Program-made: the position numbers and the translations under genes | Source: Verrucomicrobiales bacterium | Lineage (GTDB): Bacteria > Verrucomicrobiota > Verrucomicrobiia > Limisphaerales > JAYPXF01 | Length of the DNA stretch: 47,602 nt | NCBI GenBank assembly: GCA_002715965.1 | Contig: PBAL01000017.1 | Span: 1-47,602 of the forward strand | Direction: 5' to 3' | Shown here: in pieces, positions 9,234 to 18,494 of the stretch | Layout of the letters: each line of letters begins with the position of its first letter | Position numbering within the stretch: the stretch's first letter is position 1 | Notes under the pieces: model-generated | Seen by the model: only the letters and a program-made list of their open reading frames with translations | Database searches by the model: none | What the model was told of the DNA's origin: nothing

Positions 9234-11622
9234 GCAAATTACCTCGCCCGGCGCGTTGGACGATTTCGGATCCGTTGGAATTGACGACGACTTCACAGTT
9301 CAATCCGGTGACACGACCGAGCAAGGCCTCGTGGTTTGCTTCCAGATTGAACGTCACCTCTTTGCTGGTCGAGGTCAGTATGGGCAACGGTTCGATCACG
9401 CGAAGTCCCTTGGGCAGGCCCAACAGGCGGGCGGTGGCTTTGCCTTTGAACGGCGTTAATTGGCGGACCTTCCAAACGAAGGTCTTTCGTTCACCGCGAC
9501 GGATGCTCGTTGGTTGGGCGGAGAGCTGGAGGTAGGGATCGGCTATTTCCAGGGTGACGATGTCGGAGGAGACGTGAATGTGTCCGGTGCCTAGCCAAGG
9601 GGTGAGAGGTTCGTTGACGTCGTTGGCGATGACGACGAAGGGTTGTTTACCTTTCGCTGCCGAACCTCCGACAGATAGCTTAAGGATCGCCGAATTCTCG
9701 TTTGCCGGGATGATCTCGATGGGCTGGGACGATATGCCGCTCCCAATGTAGCCGACGGCAAATTGAACCGCGCCCTTGAAGCCGGCCCGTCGGCGAACGC
9801 GAACCGAAATACCGGCTTCACTGTTGCGGACGATCGGAGCGGAGGGCGCATCGACCTCGATGCTGAAAGGTGCGGGATCGGTCACCGCGGCGATGTAGCG
9901 ATCGACCTGGACGTAGTGCAACGAGTTGCCGCCGGAGTGATTGATGAAGGGAACATTCTGCTGTGAATGCGAGGTGAACTTCTGCCCGGTCTCAACCGGG
10001 CGCGCTTCCAAGGTGAACACCGATCCTCCGAGAGGTGCATCGCGTTCAGCGACGAGTTGCACGGGCCAAAGTTTGGTGCCTGGCTTCACCCGCGGAGAAA
10101 TCAGTCGCACGCCTTTCGGCAAACCGCGGGCAATGATGTTGAACTCGCCCTTGAGCTTCTCAAACTGCCCGTCGTACATCGTCACGTTGATCGTCCAGCG
10201 TCCGCCGCGCGGAACGGCAAATCCGGAGTAACGCATGCTCTCCACCCAGTCGTTGGAGCGGCTTCGAAGCACGGATTGAAACCTCGTGGGAGGATGTTCG
10301 ATTTCGACACGATAAACCCCGGTTGGACCACCTGCCCCACTCGAGTCCGAGATTTCGATCAGGTAGTCGCCGGTCTGTTTCGGTCGCCAGACAAAGGATG
10401 GATCGAGAACCTCCCGGCGACCGCCTCCGCCACGGTAGCTCGTACCAAAGATGTCGCGTTCGCCCAACTTGGCGTCGTCCTTCTCGATTTCGGGTTCCTT
10501 GCCAACGGGCTGGATCACCACGCGCGGATCGATCGGCGAGCCCAATGAGGCCGCGTAGACCCGCACGCGCCATGCCTCACCTTGCTTGACCGTCACTTGA
10601 AACGAATCCACATCCGTCGCGCTTTCGATGATTCCATTGAGCGCGACCGGGAGTTTGGCAATGGAGTTTGATTCGAAGGCATTCGGGAGTCTGCTTGAGC
10701 GCAATGGAACAGCAGAAGGCGCACGGCCAATGTATTCGAACTGACCGCTCTTCTCCGGAACAGCAATCGTCTCAGTGAACGTCCCTTTGGCGTCCCCGAT
10801 CATTTGGAAGGATTGTTCGCTGCCGGCCATGCCGCCCATGGGAAACGCCACCGCGGGTCGTCGGTTGTCCCCCACATGCAAGGCGTACACGATCGCCCGC
10901 GTCGAATAGACCGAGTGCTTCACCTCCACGAATACTTCTCCCTGCTTCTGCGCCACCATTGAGATGACCGGGTCCTGAATGTGAAAGGCATTGTCGTCGT
11001 TGTGCGCCAGTTCACGTCCGGTGGCGTCCAAGACGCGTAACGCGAGGTCAAATTCGGAATCGCCGTAGTTGCGGTCGGCGATGCGAACGGCGTCCAGTTC
11101 GAGGGAAAGACGTCGTCCCTTGTCGACCGGAATGCGATAAAGGTCCACACCGTCGGCGCCCAATTCGCCGAGGACGGTCACCGCATTCTCAATCGGCATG
11201 GCGGATTCCAACTGGTCGTTTGGTTTCTTCGTTTCCGTGACCACGCGAAAGGGGGTGACGTGAAACGTCCCGATCACCGAAAGCTCCGTGGCCGTGAGCA
11301 GCCGAAACGGGTATTGGCCGGGCGGACAATTTGGCGAGATCTCGAACTTGCAGGACACCGAAGCGTCGATGTATCCGCCGTGTGCGAAACTCATCCGGTT
11401 CGGTTTCGGACCTGGTTTGAGGTCGTAGGCACGAATGCCGGGTTTGAAGAAGATGACCTCCCGAGGGTTCTTGAGCGCTTCCGCGATTCCCATCAATTGA
11501 ACTTCAACTGTTGTGCCTTGTTGGCCAAAACGCGGGCGCACGTACTCCAGCCCTTTCGTCATTCGCTGCGCTTGAACGGGCACAGCGACGAGCAACAACG
11601 CCAAGATCCAAAGTCTCATCAC
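9196..11622 (-). CDS. Large exported protein with pre-peptidase C-terminal (PPC)-like domains
   Basis: The 808-residue protein has a clear signal peptide (WILALLLVAVPVQAQ). The start is GTG at 11622 or the ATG at 11619, directly after the DUF1501 stop. The body is beta-rich, with stretches such as DGVDLYRIPVDKGRRLSLEL and ATDVDSFQVTVKQGEAWRV that recall PPC domains, and immunoglobulin-like repeats in the second half. There are no enzyme motifs. Such proteins are commonly encoded with DUF1501 and DUF1549/DUF1553 genes in Planctomycetes and Verrucomicrobia and may bind ligands or act as scaffolds; that role is an inference. Its final codons lie in the repeat at 9174-9213, so its original C-terminus may have been altered. 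Confidence 0.8.
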   Translation of the reverse strand: MMRLWILALLLVAVPVQAQRMTKGLEYVRPRFGQQGTTVEVQLMGIAEALKNPREVIFFKPGIRAYDLKPGPKPNRMSFAHGGYIDASVSCKFEISPNCPPGQYPFRLLTATELSVIGTFHVTPFRVVTETKKPNDQLESAMPIENAVTVLGELGADGVDLYRIPVDKGRRLSLELDAVRIADRNYGDSEFDLALRVLDATGRELAHNDDNAFHIQDPVISMVAQKQGEVFVEVKHSVYSTRAIVYALHVGDNRRPAVAFPMGGMAGSEQSFQMIGDAKGTFTETIAVPEKSGQFEYIGRAPSAVPLRSSRLPNAFESNSIAKLPVALNGIIESATDVDSFQVTVKQGEAWRVRVYAASLGSPIDPRVVIQPVGKEPEIEKDDAKLGERDIFGTSYRGGGGRREVLDPSFVWRPKQTGDYLIEISDSSGAGGPTGVYRVEIEHPPTRFQSVLRSRSNDWVESMRYSGFAVPRGGRWTINVTMYDGQFEKLKGEFNIIARGLPKGVRLISPRVKPGTKLWPVQLVAERDAPLGGSVFTLEARPVETGQKFTSHSQQNVPFINHSGGNSLHYVQVDRYIAAVTDPAPFSIEVDAPSAPIVRNSEAGISVRVRRRAGFKGAVQFAVGYIGSGISSQPIEIIPANENSAILKLSVGGSAAKGKQPFVVIANDVNEPLTPWLGTGHIHVSSDIVTLEIADPYLQLSAQPTSIRRGERKTFVWKVRQLTPFKGKATARLLGLPKGLRVIEPLPILTSTSKEVTFNLEANHEALLGRVTGLNCEVVVNSNGSEIVQRAGRGNLRVDPAALSKVQR

Positions 11623-12960
11623 TCAGGAAATCAATCCGTTGACCAACTTACCGCCCTTGATGATCTCGATTGGGCGGGTGCCGAAGGCGAGCAGTTCCTT
11701 CGAGGCATCTATGCCGAGTTGGTGATAGATGGTGTGCAACAGGTCTTCGAGTGGGGCGGCATCTCGTGCGGGTTCGGCTCCGGTAGCGTCGCTGGCGCCG
11801 TAGAATTGTCCGCGCGTGAATCCTCCGCCGGCGATCAGCATGGAATAGCAACGCGCGTGGTGATCGCGGCCGGCGTCCTTGTTGATCTTCGGCGTGCGAC
11901 CGAATTCGCTGGTGACCCAGAAGATCGTCGAGTCGAGCAGACCGCGTTGGTCGAGATCGGTGACCATGCCGGCGATCGCCGCATCGAGCGCGGGCATTTG
12001 ATCCAGCGTGCTGCGCTTGACATCGAAGTGGCAGTCCCACGAACCGTAGGTCACCGTGACGAAGCGCACGCCTGCTTCGACCAATCGCCGCGCGACGATC
12101 AAGCGTTCGGCCAGGCCTTTGGGATGGTAGCGATTGTCCGGGCCTTTCAGTCCGACCACGTCGCTGCCGTAAAGCTGCTTCATCGCCTCCGATTCGTCGT
12201 CCAAGGAAAACGCGGCTCGGGCCTTGGGCGAGGTGAGCAGGGAATAGGCGTCCTTGTAGAAGCCGTCCATCGTATTCAATACGTTGGGATCGGACTCCAG
12301 CTTGCGGATGCGTTGCTCGATGATCTGTCGCGCCGTTTGCCGTCGGTCCAAGCGCTCGATCGAAACGTTTTTGGGAATTTGGAAATCGCGCACCTGGTAG
12401 CTGCGTCCGCCCGGATCGGACCCTAGTTCGAACGGTCCATGCGCACTGCTCAGAAAGCCAGTTCCCCCCATGAAGCCGTGCTTCTTCGGAATCATCATGT
12501 AGGGGGGCATCTCCGTGCGCTTGCCCAACTCATGCGACACCACCGACCCCATCTGCGGGAAGTCGATTACCGCCGTCGGGGTGTGACCCGTGAAAAGATG
12601 ATACGTCGCGATCCCATGATCCGGCACTTTGCCTACCACGCTGCGGATGATGCTGAGCTTGTCCGCCACCTTGGCCGTGCGGGGAAAGTTATCGCTCAGA
12701 TGATCGCCAGTCTTCGTCTTAGTGACACCGAATTGTCCGCGAATCTCCACCGGCGCCTCCGGCTTCGGATCAAAGGATTCCTGTTGCTGAAATCCGCCCC
12801 CGAGATGCAGCTGAATCACACTCAGCGCCTTCGCCTCCTTCTTCGCGCCTGATGCCTGGGTGAACGCCTTGTTATCTGCCGCCTGCAGGCGAAACAAATC
12901 CCCCATCGAAAGCCCCAAAGCGCCCAACGATCCGGCTTGCAGGACCGTGCGACGATTCAT
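11623..12960 (-). CDS. DUF1501 family protein, Tat-exported
   Basis: The chosen start gives [20 protein letters not shown], a twin-arginine signal; an upstream ATG at 13008 would put 16 extra residues before it. The 445-residue protein shows DUF1501 features ([57 protein letters not shown]). The fold is related to sulfatases and alkaline phosphatases, but an activity is not established. It is the first gene of a six-gene operon and is followed without a gap by the PPC-domain gene. DUF1501 and DUF1549/DUF1553 genes occur as partners in the phylum, pointing to a shared exported system. Confidence 0.88.
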   Translation of the reverse strand: MNRRTVLQAGSLGALGLSMGDLFRLQAADNKAFTQASGAKKEAKALSVIQLHLGGGFQQQESFDPKPEAPVEIRGQFGVTKTKTGDHLSDNFPRTAKVADKLSIIRSVVGKVPDHGIATYHLFTGHTPTAVIDFPQMGSVVSHELGKRTEMPPYMMIPKKHGFMGGTGFLSSAHGPFELGSDPGGRSYQVRDFQIPKNVSIERLDRRQTARQIIEQRIRKLESDPNVLNTMDGFYKDAYSLLTSPKARAAFSLDDESEAMKQLYGSDVVGLKGPDNRYHPKGLAERLIVARRLVEAGVRFVTVTYGSWDCHFDVKRSTLDQMPALDAAIAGMVTDLDQRGLLDSTIFWVTSEFGRTPKINKDAGRDHHARCYSMLIAGGGFTRGQFYGASDATGAEPARDAAPLEDLLHTIYHQLGIDASKELLAFGTRPIEIIKGGKLVNGLIS

Positions 12961-13175
12961 CGTCCGAAACCCGTCGCAGCCGTGGACGCGACTCCTAGTT
13001 GATTTCATAAACCATCGGGATCGAACGATATTAGAACGGTCGGTGGTGGGTGAGAATTAAAAAATTTCCGGACGGACCGTTCGCTCAATCCGTTACAATC
13101 GATCGGGAACCAGAAGTGTGAGCGAGGGACGGAAATACAGTTTTGGCGAAGGACTGGACTCCCCATCAGCCGCGG

Positions 13176-13358
13176 TTAGTTCTTTGCTGCCGCAGTGATT
13201 TCCGCGGCTTTGTGACGTTTGCAGAATCCTCACCAATCCGCTGAGCGATGAAAGATCACGGCGACTTTGCCGCTCTGCAGCATCGCGGCCAGTGGCTGGT
13301 CATTTCCGTTCTGGTCCTTGAGCGTGAATGCGGGGGGCTTTGACCCGACCTTCAAGGG
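13176..13358 (-). pseudogene. Relict peroxiredoxin (AhpC/TSA) fragment
   Basis: Reading the - strand from about 13358 gives LKVGSKPPAFTLKDQNGND, then QPLAAMLQSGKVAVIFHRSADW, which match the start of AhpC/TSA redoxin domains. Where the family has the first Cys of the WCxFC motif, the frame has TGA (13230-13232). It then continues as GFCKRHKAAEI and stops at 13176-13178. The rest of the domain (about 100 residues) is missing and no start codon context is left. It is best read as a decayed, truncated gene; selenocysteine at the TGA is the less likely alternative. Confidence 0.65.
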
Positions 13359-13486
13359 GTGAGGGAGAGCGCATCAGGGACAGTTTGATCTGATTACTGT
13401 CAAACTCGCGGTTTCTTATCGTGTCGTCCTCAGTTGCCACCGTTTTCAATCACATGGCTCCGTCATGTAACGAAACCACCACGAGA

Positions 13487-13559
13487 GGAACCGTATGCCT
13501 TAATCGGGCTCGTACGGATCTGCGGGGGGGCTCGCCTGATTCATCGAGTCAGGCGAGCC
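13487..13559 (+). mobile_element. 3' end of a group II intron (domains V and VI)
   Basis: GGAACCGTATGCC TTAATC GGGC TCG TACGGATCT (13487-13521) can fold as a group II domain V: paired CCGTA/TACGG, a bulge, paired GCC/GGC and a small loop. It is followed by a G-run and a perfect 11-bp hairpin (13529-13539 with 13549-13559), fitting domain VI. In frame it encodes REEPYALIGLVRICGG, a peptide often seen after intron reverse transcriptases. The usual AGC triad is degenerate and no reverse transcriptase gene or 5' end is present, so this is a truncated, inactive copy. Confidence 0.55.
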
Positions 13560-13777
13560 TATCCGAGACACGCATCGATCATGGCATTCCCAATGGAGAC
13601 TTGTCTTCATTTGACCGCGCAACGGAAAACGGCAGAGGACTGCCGTAGTCCAAAACGCTGTCGCGCTGGTGATGCCCAAGGTGCGTTTGCCTCAGTATAT
13701 GTGGTTTCCGGATGGGCGCGAACGATCCGAACTGTTCGTTTGGCTTGCGGGCATGGGTAGTGCAGCTGAACTTCAGT

Positions 13778-15172
13778 TCAGGTCCACTCGATGCTCGTCT
13801 TTCGTCTGGGAAGATTCACGCAAACCAGTGCATCGTCCTCGTCTTGATACCAGGTGTTGTTTGACAAGCCAGTGCGATTGGCGACGCGTTTCAACATAGA
13901 GGTGTTTTCGCCTGTCCGCACTCGTGGCGAGGTGAGTTTGGTGTTGGCGATTCGCAGGGTGAACGCGTTGGTGCCGAACGGCGAATCCAGTTCCAGGCGA
14001 TTGCCCAGGCGCTGAATGGTGGTGAGGTCCTTGGCGGCCCAGTAGCGACCGATCTCGCTGACTTTCATCCAGATGGTTTCGTCGCGGAATCCGCGGTGCA
14101 GGGCGGTGACGACTTTCTGGAAGGAAATGAATCCGGCTTTGGAGCCATTCGAATACATGCCCTGCCAGTGACAGAGCATGATGGCGGGTTGGCCACGCTT
14201 GATGAGATCGACGAGGCGTCCGCTGCTAGCGTCGTTCGAGGCGTAGCGATGGCCTTTGGGAACGCGGTCACCTTGCCAGCCGCCAAACCAATCGCCGGTG
14301 GCGCAGGGAACGTTGACCGTCACGCGGACGTCGTCCGTGCCGAGACCGCTGAGGTGTTCCATGATCGGTTGCACGTCCTCGTCGGCCTTCGCATGGACAT
14401 ACTTGAAGTAGTGCGGAAGATCGACCTGGTAGACGTCGCGGACGGCTTGTTGGACGGCGAGGGAGAGTTCGGATTTTACCAGGTTGCCCATTCCACCCGG
14501 CGTGGTTATGCCTTCGCAGGGAAGATCGCAGTTCTTCAGAATTCTAAGGGCGTAGGCGATGTAGGCCGCGATTTCGTCGACGCTCTTTTTCTCCTGCGGC
14601 CAGGAGTTTTCGATGTTGTGCGCGCCGACGCCGGGGAAAGGCCTGCCGGTGCGAATGTCGATCACGCGAGTGTGGGTGATCATCTCGGGATGAATGTCCC
14701 AATTGGGAACCATCAACTCGCGGACGAGCTTGAGGCTGTCGCGCAATTCGCGTCGCGTCCAACCTGGGAGTTCACGGTCGAGCCAACCCACGCAGGCCGG
14801 GTTGGGGACGATGGAGTATTTGCCCTTCACACCATGCGCGGCGCACCATTCGCCAAACTCGCGCACGAACGCATCAGGAATTTCTCTTGGCCAGGATCGC
14901 CAGTCCTTCTTGTAAACCTCGCGTTCGGGAAAAGCCGCGCCGAATTGCGGGGTGCAGAAGTAACCCAGGTTCACCAGGCAGGTGGAGTCGTCGACGATGA
15001 ACGAGAGCGGCACTCTGTCGCGCGGATTGAGCACGCTAACGCCCGGATCCTGTTCGGCGTAAGGCGCGTCTTTGCGCGTGAAGAGACTTGATGCAGCGTT
15101 GCCAATAGAATGTCCGGCAATCAATGCACCGCCAGTCTTGAGGAAGGTCCGCCGGGAGTGGTGGTTTTTCAT
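13778..15172 (-). CDS. Tat-exported protein, probably polysaccharide deacetylase-like
   Basis: The 464-residue protein starts with a twin-arginine signal (SRRTFLKTGGALIAG). Its start overlaps the stop of the upstream gene as ATGA. The segment PLSFIVDDSTCLVNLGYF followed by GVKGKYSIVPNPACVGWLD, and WDIHPEMITHTRVID, resemble a glycoside hydrolase/deacetylase-type barrel, where the DD and H residues would bind metal. This is a fold-level guess, as the catalytic set cannot be confirmed by eye. It is the last gene of the 25620-13778 operon with sulfatases and ceramidase-like genes, which supports action on exported glycans or glycoconjugates. Confidence 0.65.
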   Translation of the reverse strand: MKNHHSRRTFLKTGGALIAGHSIGNAASSLFTRKDAPYAEQDPGVSVLNPRDRVPLSFIVDDSTCLVNLGYFCTPQFGAAFPEREVYKKDWRSWPREIPDAFVREFGEWCAAHGVKGKYSIVPNPACVGWLDRELPGWTRRELRDSLKLVRELMVPNWDIHPEMITHTRVIDIRTGRPFPGVGAHNIENSWPQEKKSVDEIAAYIAYALRILKNCDLPCEGITTPGGMGNLVKSELSLAVQQAVRDVYQVDLPHYFKYVHAKADEDVQPIMEHLSGLGTDDVRVTVNVPCATGDWFGGWQGDRVPKGHRYASNDASSGRLVDLIKRGQPAIMLCHWQGMYSNGSKAGFISFQKVVTALHRGFRDETIWMKVSEIGRYWAAKDLTTIQRLGNRLELDSPFGTNAFTLRIANTKLTSPRVRTGENTSMLKRVANRTGLSNNTWYQDEDDALVCVNLPRRKTSIEWT

Positions 15173-16149
15173 GGCGTGGGTGTTTCAGATCGGACTTCGG
15201 CGTTCGTTTCGAAGCGATCAAGGATCATCTGCAATCGTTGCCTGCGATGAGGGGCTTGTTTGTCCTGCACACTGACTTGGTGCTGCTGGAGTGGGTCCTT
15301 GTCGAGATCGTGAAATCTGCCGTTGGTATCAAGGATGTGATGCCAGTCGCGGGCCATGCGGAAACCGGAAGATTCGGAAACGACCCAGTTGCGTTTTTCA
15401 AATGGATCATCACTGCCGCGGAGACTTGGAAGTAGAGTGTGGCCGTCCAATTTCAAGTGGTTCGGCTTTTCGATATTCGCCAGTTCAAGGAGCGTTGGAA
15501 ACAGATCAGTAAAGTCGGTCAGGTCGCGTGACACCCGGCCTCCTTTGAACAGGAATGGCGCGCGTATGATGAACGGAACGTGCGCTCCGCAATCCGCCTT
15601 GGCTCGTTTGCCGACAGGTTGTTCGTCGCCGTTCAGTTTGCCGGGCACTGGTGAACCGCCGGTGCTCGTAAAGAGGAGAAAGGTGTTCTCGTCCGCGGTG
15701 GCTCGGGCGAGTTTGCCGGCGCGTTCGTCCAGTTTCTTTACCTGCCCGGCGTAGTTTCCAATGCCGACCGGGAGTGCACAGAGGAGCAGGTACGGGCTTT
15801 TCCCTGTTAACTTCAACTCGCCATCGATCTCGTAGTTTATCCGCGTGTAGCCGGCCTTCACGAGGAGATCGATCAACGATGGTTGTCTTTCCTTTAGCCG
15901 GCTTGGGTAGCGTCCCAGCAGGAGAGCGTCGTGCGAAAGTCTGGCATCCAGCATACTCCAAGCGGTTTCATACCGAACGCCCTCGTTGGCGAGCCGATCG
16001 AGGTTCGGCGTCTGATGGTCGGATTCGTAGCAACTCACCCAATCGCGTCCAAGATCGTGGGCGATGATGAGGACGACGTTTGGGCGTTGATCCGCAGCGT
16101 TGGCGATTGTGGCCAACAAGCTGCAACCCAAAAGGAGAAGTCGTTTCAT
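15169..16149 (-). CDS. Sulfatase-family pseudoenzyme, exported
   Basis: The 326-residue protein has a signal peptide (LLLLGCSLLATIANA) and sulfatase landmarks (RPNVVLIIAHDLG, TPNLDRLANEGVRYETAW, LLLGRYPSR, DLFPTLLELANI). The catalytic residues are gone. The CxPxR nucleophile motif reads ARLSH (A69 to H73), the first metal Asp pair reads HD (31-32), the later DN pair reads TSTGG (161-165), and the GKWH lysine/histidine segment is missing. At 326 residues it is also shorter than the usual 450 or more. The frame is intact and overlaps both neighbours by 4 bp, so it is translated as part of the operon. It may bind ligand without catalysis or be in decay. Confidence 0.82.
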   Translation of the reverse strand: MKRLLLLGCSLLATIANAADQRPNVVLIIAHDLGRDWVSCYESDHQTPNLDRLANEGVRYETAWSMLDARLSHDALLLGRYPSRLKERQPSLIDLLVKAGYTRINYEIDGELKLTGKSPYLLLCALPVGIGNYAGQVKKLDERAGKLARATADENTFLLFTSTGGSPVPGKLNGDEQPVGKRAKADCGAHVPFIIRAPFLFKGGRVSRDLTDFTDLFPTLLELANIEKPNHLKLDGHTLLPSLRGSDDPFEKRNWVVSESSGFRMARDWHHILDTNGRFHDLDKDPLQQHQVSVQDKQAPHRRQRLQMILDRFETNAEVRSETPTP

Positions 16150-18494
16150 TTGCTTCGGAATACCTCGCTGGCGACGATTTGTTGGACAAGTTCACGGAGG
16201 TTGTAGTTCTGCCTGGCGACGGTCTCGACAATTTGAGCGAGATCGTCGCGGTCGGTGAATGCGAGCCGCCGGCCAAGCGCGTAGGTCAGCATTTTTTCGG
16301 TCAGGCAATGCGTGAATTGATCCGGTCGGGCCTTCAGGTAATTGCGAATCCCCTCAACTCCGTCGAACACCGTGCCGTCGGGCATTTCGCCCTTCGCGTT
16401 GATGCGGAGCTTCTTGGTGTAGCGATCACGCCAGGCGCCGATGTGGTCGTAATTCTCCATCGCCAATCCGAGCGGGTCCATCTTGCGGTGGCATTCGAAG
16501 CAGGTGGGATTGTTGCGGTGTTTCTCCATCAATTCGCGGATGGTGCTGACACCGCGCGTGTCGGGTTCGATTGGGTCAACATCGGGTGGTGGTGGATTTG
16601 GTGGTGTGCCGAGAAGATTCTCAAGTATCCACACACCGCGGAGAACGGGTTGAGTTTCCACCCCGTTCGAAGTCGCAGTGAGAATGCTGCCGTGACCGAG
16701 CAATCCGCCTCGATGCTGCGAGGGTTGAAGCGAGATTTTGCGGAAATTAGTGCCGTCGATCCCGCGGATTCCGTAGTGTCGGGCGAGGGCATCGTTTGCA
16801 AAGGTGTAATCGGAGTCGATGAAATCCAGGAGGCTTCCGTTGCCGGCGAGCAGATGTGCGAAGAATCGTCGGGTTTCTTCTTTCATCGCGGATTCCAAGT
16901 TGTCGGCGTAGTAGCTGGGATTCTTCTCGGGGTCAGGTGGCATTTCCCCGAGTTTGCGCAGGCCAAGCCATTGATCGGTGAAGTTTGACACGAAGGACTT
17001 CGCCTTCGGATCGCCGAGCATGCGCGTCACTTGCCGTTGCAATTCTGGGGGGCGCAACAACGAGCCATCGTCGGCGTGAGTCCGGAGTTCGTCGTCGGGC
17101 ATGGAAGACCAGAGGAAGTATGAAAGTCTCGAGGCGAGTTCGTGGGGATTGCACGAGCCGGTGCCGGATTCCGGATTGTAGAGAAAGCTTGGCGAGACGA
17201 GGAGTGAGCGCACTCCGTAGTTGGCGGCCTTCCAGAAGTCCTTTGTGTCAGTCAGATGTTGTCGGGCAAGCTTCAGGTATGGCTCAAGTCCGGCATTCGT
17301 CACCGGCCGGCGAAAGGCGCGTTGAGCCAGACGTGTGAGTGAAGCATCGAGGTAAGCTGCATCAGGACGCCTTGGTGGATTGGGGAAGTATCGGGCGAAC
17401 CCCGGGAGCGGCCATTGATCATAAAATGGACCTTCAATTTCCAGAGAGTAGACATGCAGTTCCGGGCCGGAGCCGATGTACATCTCGGGCGGGTTTCGAA
17501 GCGGATAAATTGCGTCCTTGGTGTACTTCGGAAGCACCTTGCGCATGATGCGCTTGAAGGATCCGTTCGGGCCGTTCGCCCAGTGGAGGTGGAAGGTGAA
17601 GCCGCGATCAAGCCAGGTGCGGTGTTCGATCTCGATGATCTTTTCGTCGGGGATTTCGTATTCGCCAATGATGCGATGGGCGGTCGCACCAAGCTCCCGG
17701 GAGTCGATGCTGATGGAAAGGCGCATCGGTTCGTCCGAGTTATAGCGCAGATCCTCATCCTTGTAGCGCGACTTGCGATTGTAGGCCAATGCCTTGAAGC
17801 GGATGAGGTATTCACCGTCGGCCGGAATCTTGCGCTTGTCCAAGGTGCGCAGGCCGAGCGGTTGGCGGTCCTTGATCGTCATGCGGGCGATTTCCGGGCG
17901 CAAGCCGCGTGAGTGGCCGCTGATTTCCTGTCCCTCCGCGCGGTAGTGAATCCTCTCCGGACGTGGACCGGGACGAATCGCCTTGTCGGCGATTTTGCGG
18001 GCGGCTGCGAGGTAGTTTCGTAACAGGTGATCGGAAGTCACCAGGCCTTCGCCGTTGTTGTTGAATCCATCGACGGAGTCATCCGGTGGAAAGGTTGTCG
18101 TCGGGTCGAAGTCGATCATCTTGAATTCGAACAAGTCCCGGGTGGTGTTGAGATACTCACTGCGGTTCAGCCGACGGAGCACGACCTTGCCGACGTTTTC
18201 GCGAGCGGCTTCGCGTGCTTTGCGCAGAGTTGAGGTAAGCCAGGCGACGACTTGTTTCAGCTGTTTGGTCGAAGGTTGCTTTTCGTCCTCCGGTGGCATC
18301 TCGGCGAGATTGAGCACGTCAAGAATCTCCTGATAGGTCTCCGGGCCGGCAATGTGGTCGAAGCGACGATCGCCTTTCTGCTTCTGTTCGCCGTGACACT
18401 TCAGGCAATACGCTCTTAAAAACGGCGCGAGCGGTTTTTCGGCCGCGCTGGCTGTGCTGAAAAGTGCAACAGTCATAAACAGCCGCAGGATCAT
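16146..18494 (-). CDS. DUF1587/DUF1592/DUF1595/DUF1588/DUF1585 exported cytochrome protein
   Basis: The 782-residue protein has a signal peptide (residues 1-18) and a haem motif CLKCH at residues 30-34. DUF1587 follows (RRLNRSEYLNTTRDLFEF). The central part is a carbohydrate-binding-like beta region, then DUF1595/1592 (YLDASLTRLAQRAFRRPV, LASRLSYFLWSSMPDDEL). DUF1588 contains a second CFECH motif (PTCFECHRKMDPLGLAMENY) and DUF1585 ends the protein (LTYALGRRLAFTD). This is the standard domain order for the family in Planctomycetes and Verrucomicrobia. It is nearly always paired with DUF1552, which here lies just upstream with a 4-bp overlap. The biochemical role is unknown; a redox complex with the DUF1552 partner is inferred. 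Confidence 0.9.
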   Translation of the reverse strand: MILRLFMTVALFSTASAAEKPLAPFLRAYCLKCHGEQKQKGDRRFDHIAGPETYQEILDVLNLAEMPPEDEKQPSTKQLKQVVAWLTSTLRKAREAARENVGKVVLRRLNRSEYLNTTRDLFEFKMIDFDPTTTFPPDDSVDGFNNNGEGLVTSDHLLRNYLAAARKIADKAIRPGPRPERIHYRAEGQEISGHSRGLRPEIARMTIKDRQPLGLRTLDKRKIPADGEYLIRFKALAYNRKSRYKDEDLRYNSDEPMRLSISIDSRELGATAHRIIGEYEIPDEKIIEIEHRTWLDRGFTFHLHWANGPNGSFKRIMRKVLPKYTKDAIYPLRNPPEMYIGSGPELHVYSLEIEGPFYDQWPLPGFARYFPNPPRRPDAAYLDASLTRLAQRAFRRPVTNAGLEPYLKLARQHLTDTKDFWKAANYGVRSLLVSPSFLYNPESGTGSCNPHELASRLSYFLWSSMPDDELRTHADDGSLLRPPELQRQVTRMLGDPKAKSFVSNFTDQWLGLRKLGEMPPDPEKNPSYYADNLESAMKEETRRFFAHLLAGNGSLLDFIDSDYTFANDALARHYGIRGIDGTNFRKISLQPSQHRGGLLGHGSILTATSNGVETQPVLRGVWILENLLGTPPNPPPPDVDPIEPDTRGVSTIRELMEKHRNNPTCFECHRKMDPLGLAMENYDHIGAWRDRYTKKLRINAKGEMPDGTVFDGVEGIRNYLKARPDQFTHCLTEKMLTYALGRRLAFTDRDDLAQIVETVARQNYNLRELVQQIVASEVFRSK

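Larger units (their letters stand above)
12961..13777. other. Intergenic region with relict sequences
   Basis: This 817-bp gap between the DUF1501 gene (start) and the deacetylase-like gene (stop), both on the - strand, holds no intact gene that I can support. It contains a peroxiredoxin relict (13176-13358, - strand) and the 3' part of a group II intron (13487-13559, + strand). From about 13620 to 13675 there is a GC-rich word series that looks like another dispersed repeat; I cannot place it. No clear sigma-70 promoter was identified for the operon starting at 12960. Confidence 0.6.

Noticed and set aside
11260..12426. A 388-codon + strand frame opposite the DUF1501 and PPC genes
   Set aside because: It spans the joint of two conserved genes on the other strand and shows no family motif.
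13230..13232. Selenocysteine peroxiredoxin at the TGA of the relict
   Set aside because: The domain ends about 18 codons later and lacks the C-terminal part; no selenocysteine hairpin or machinery is visible. Kept only as an alternative.
13421..13760. Two overlapping small frames (75 and 108 codons)
   Set aside because: They read through the group II intron end and repeat words; the one match (REEPYALIGLVRICGG) is explained by the intron RNA structure.
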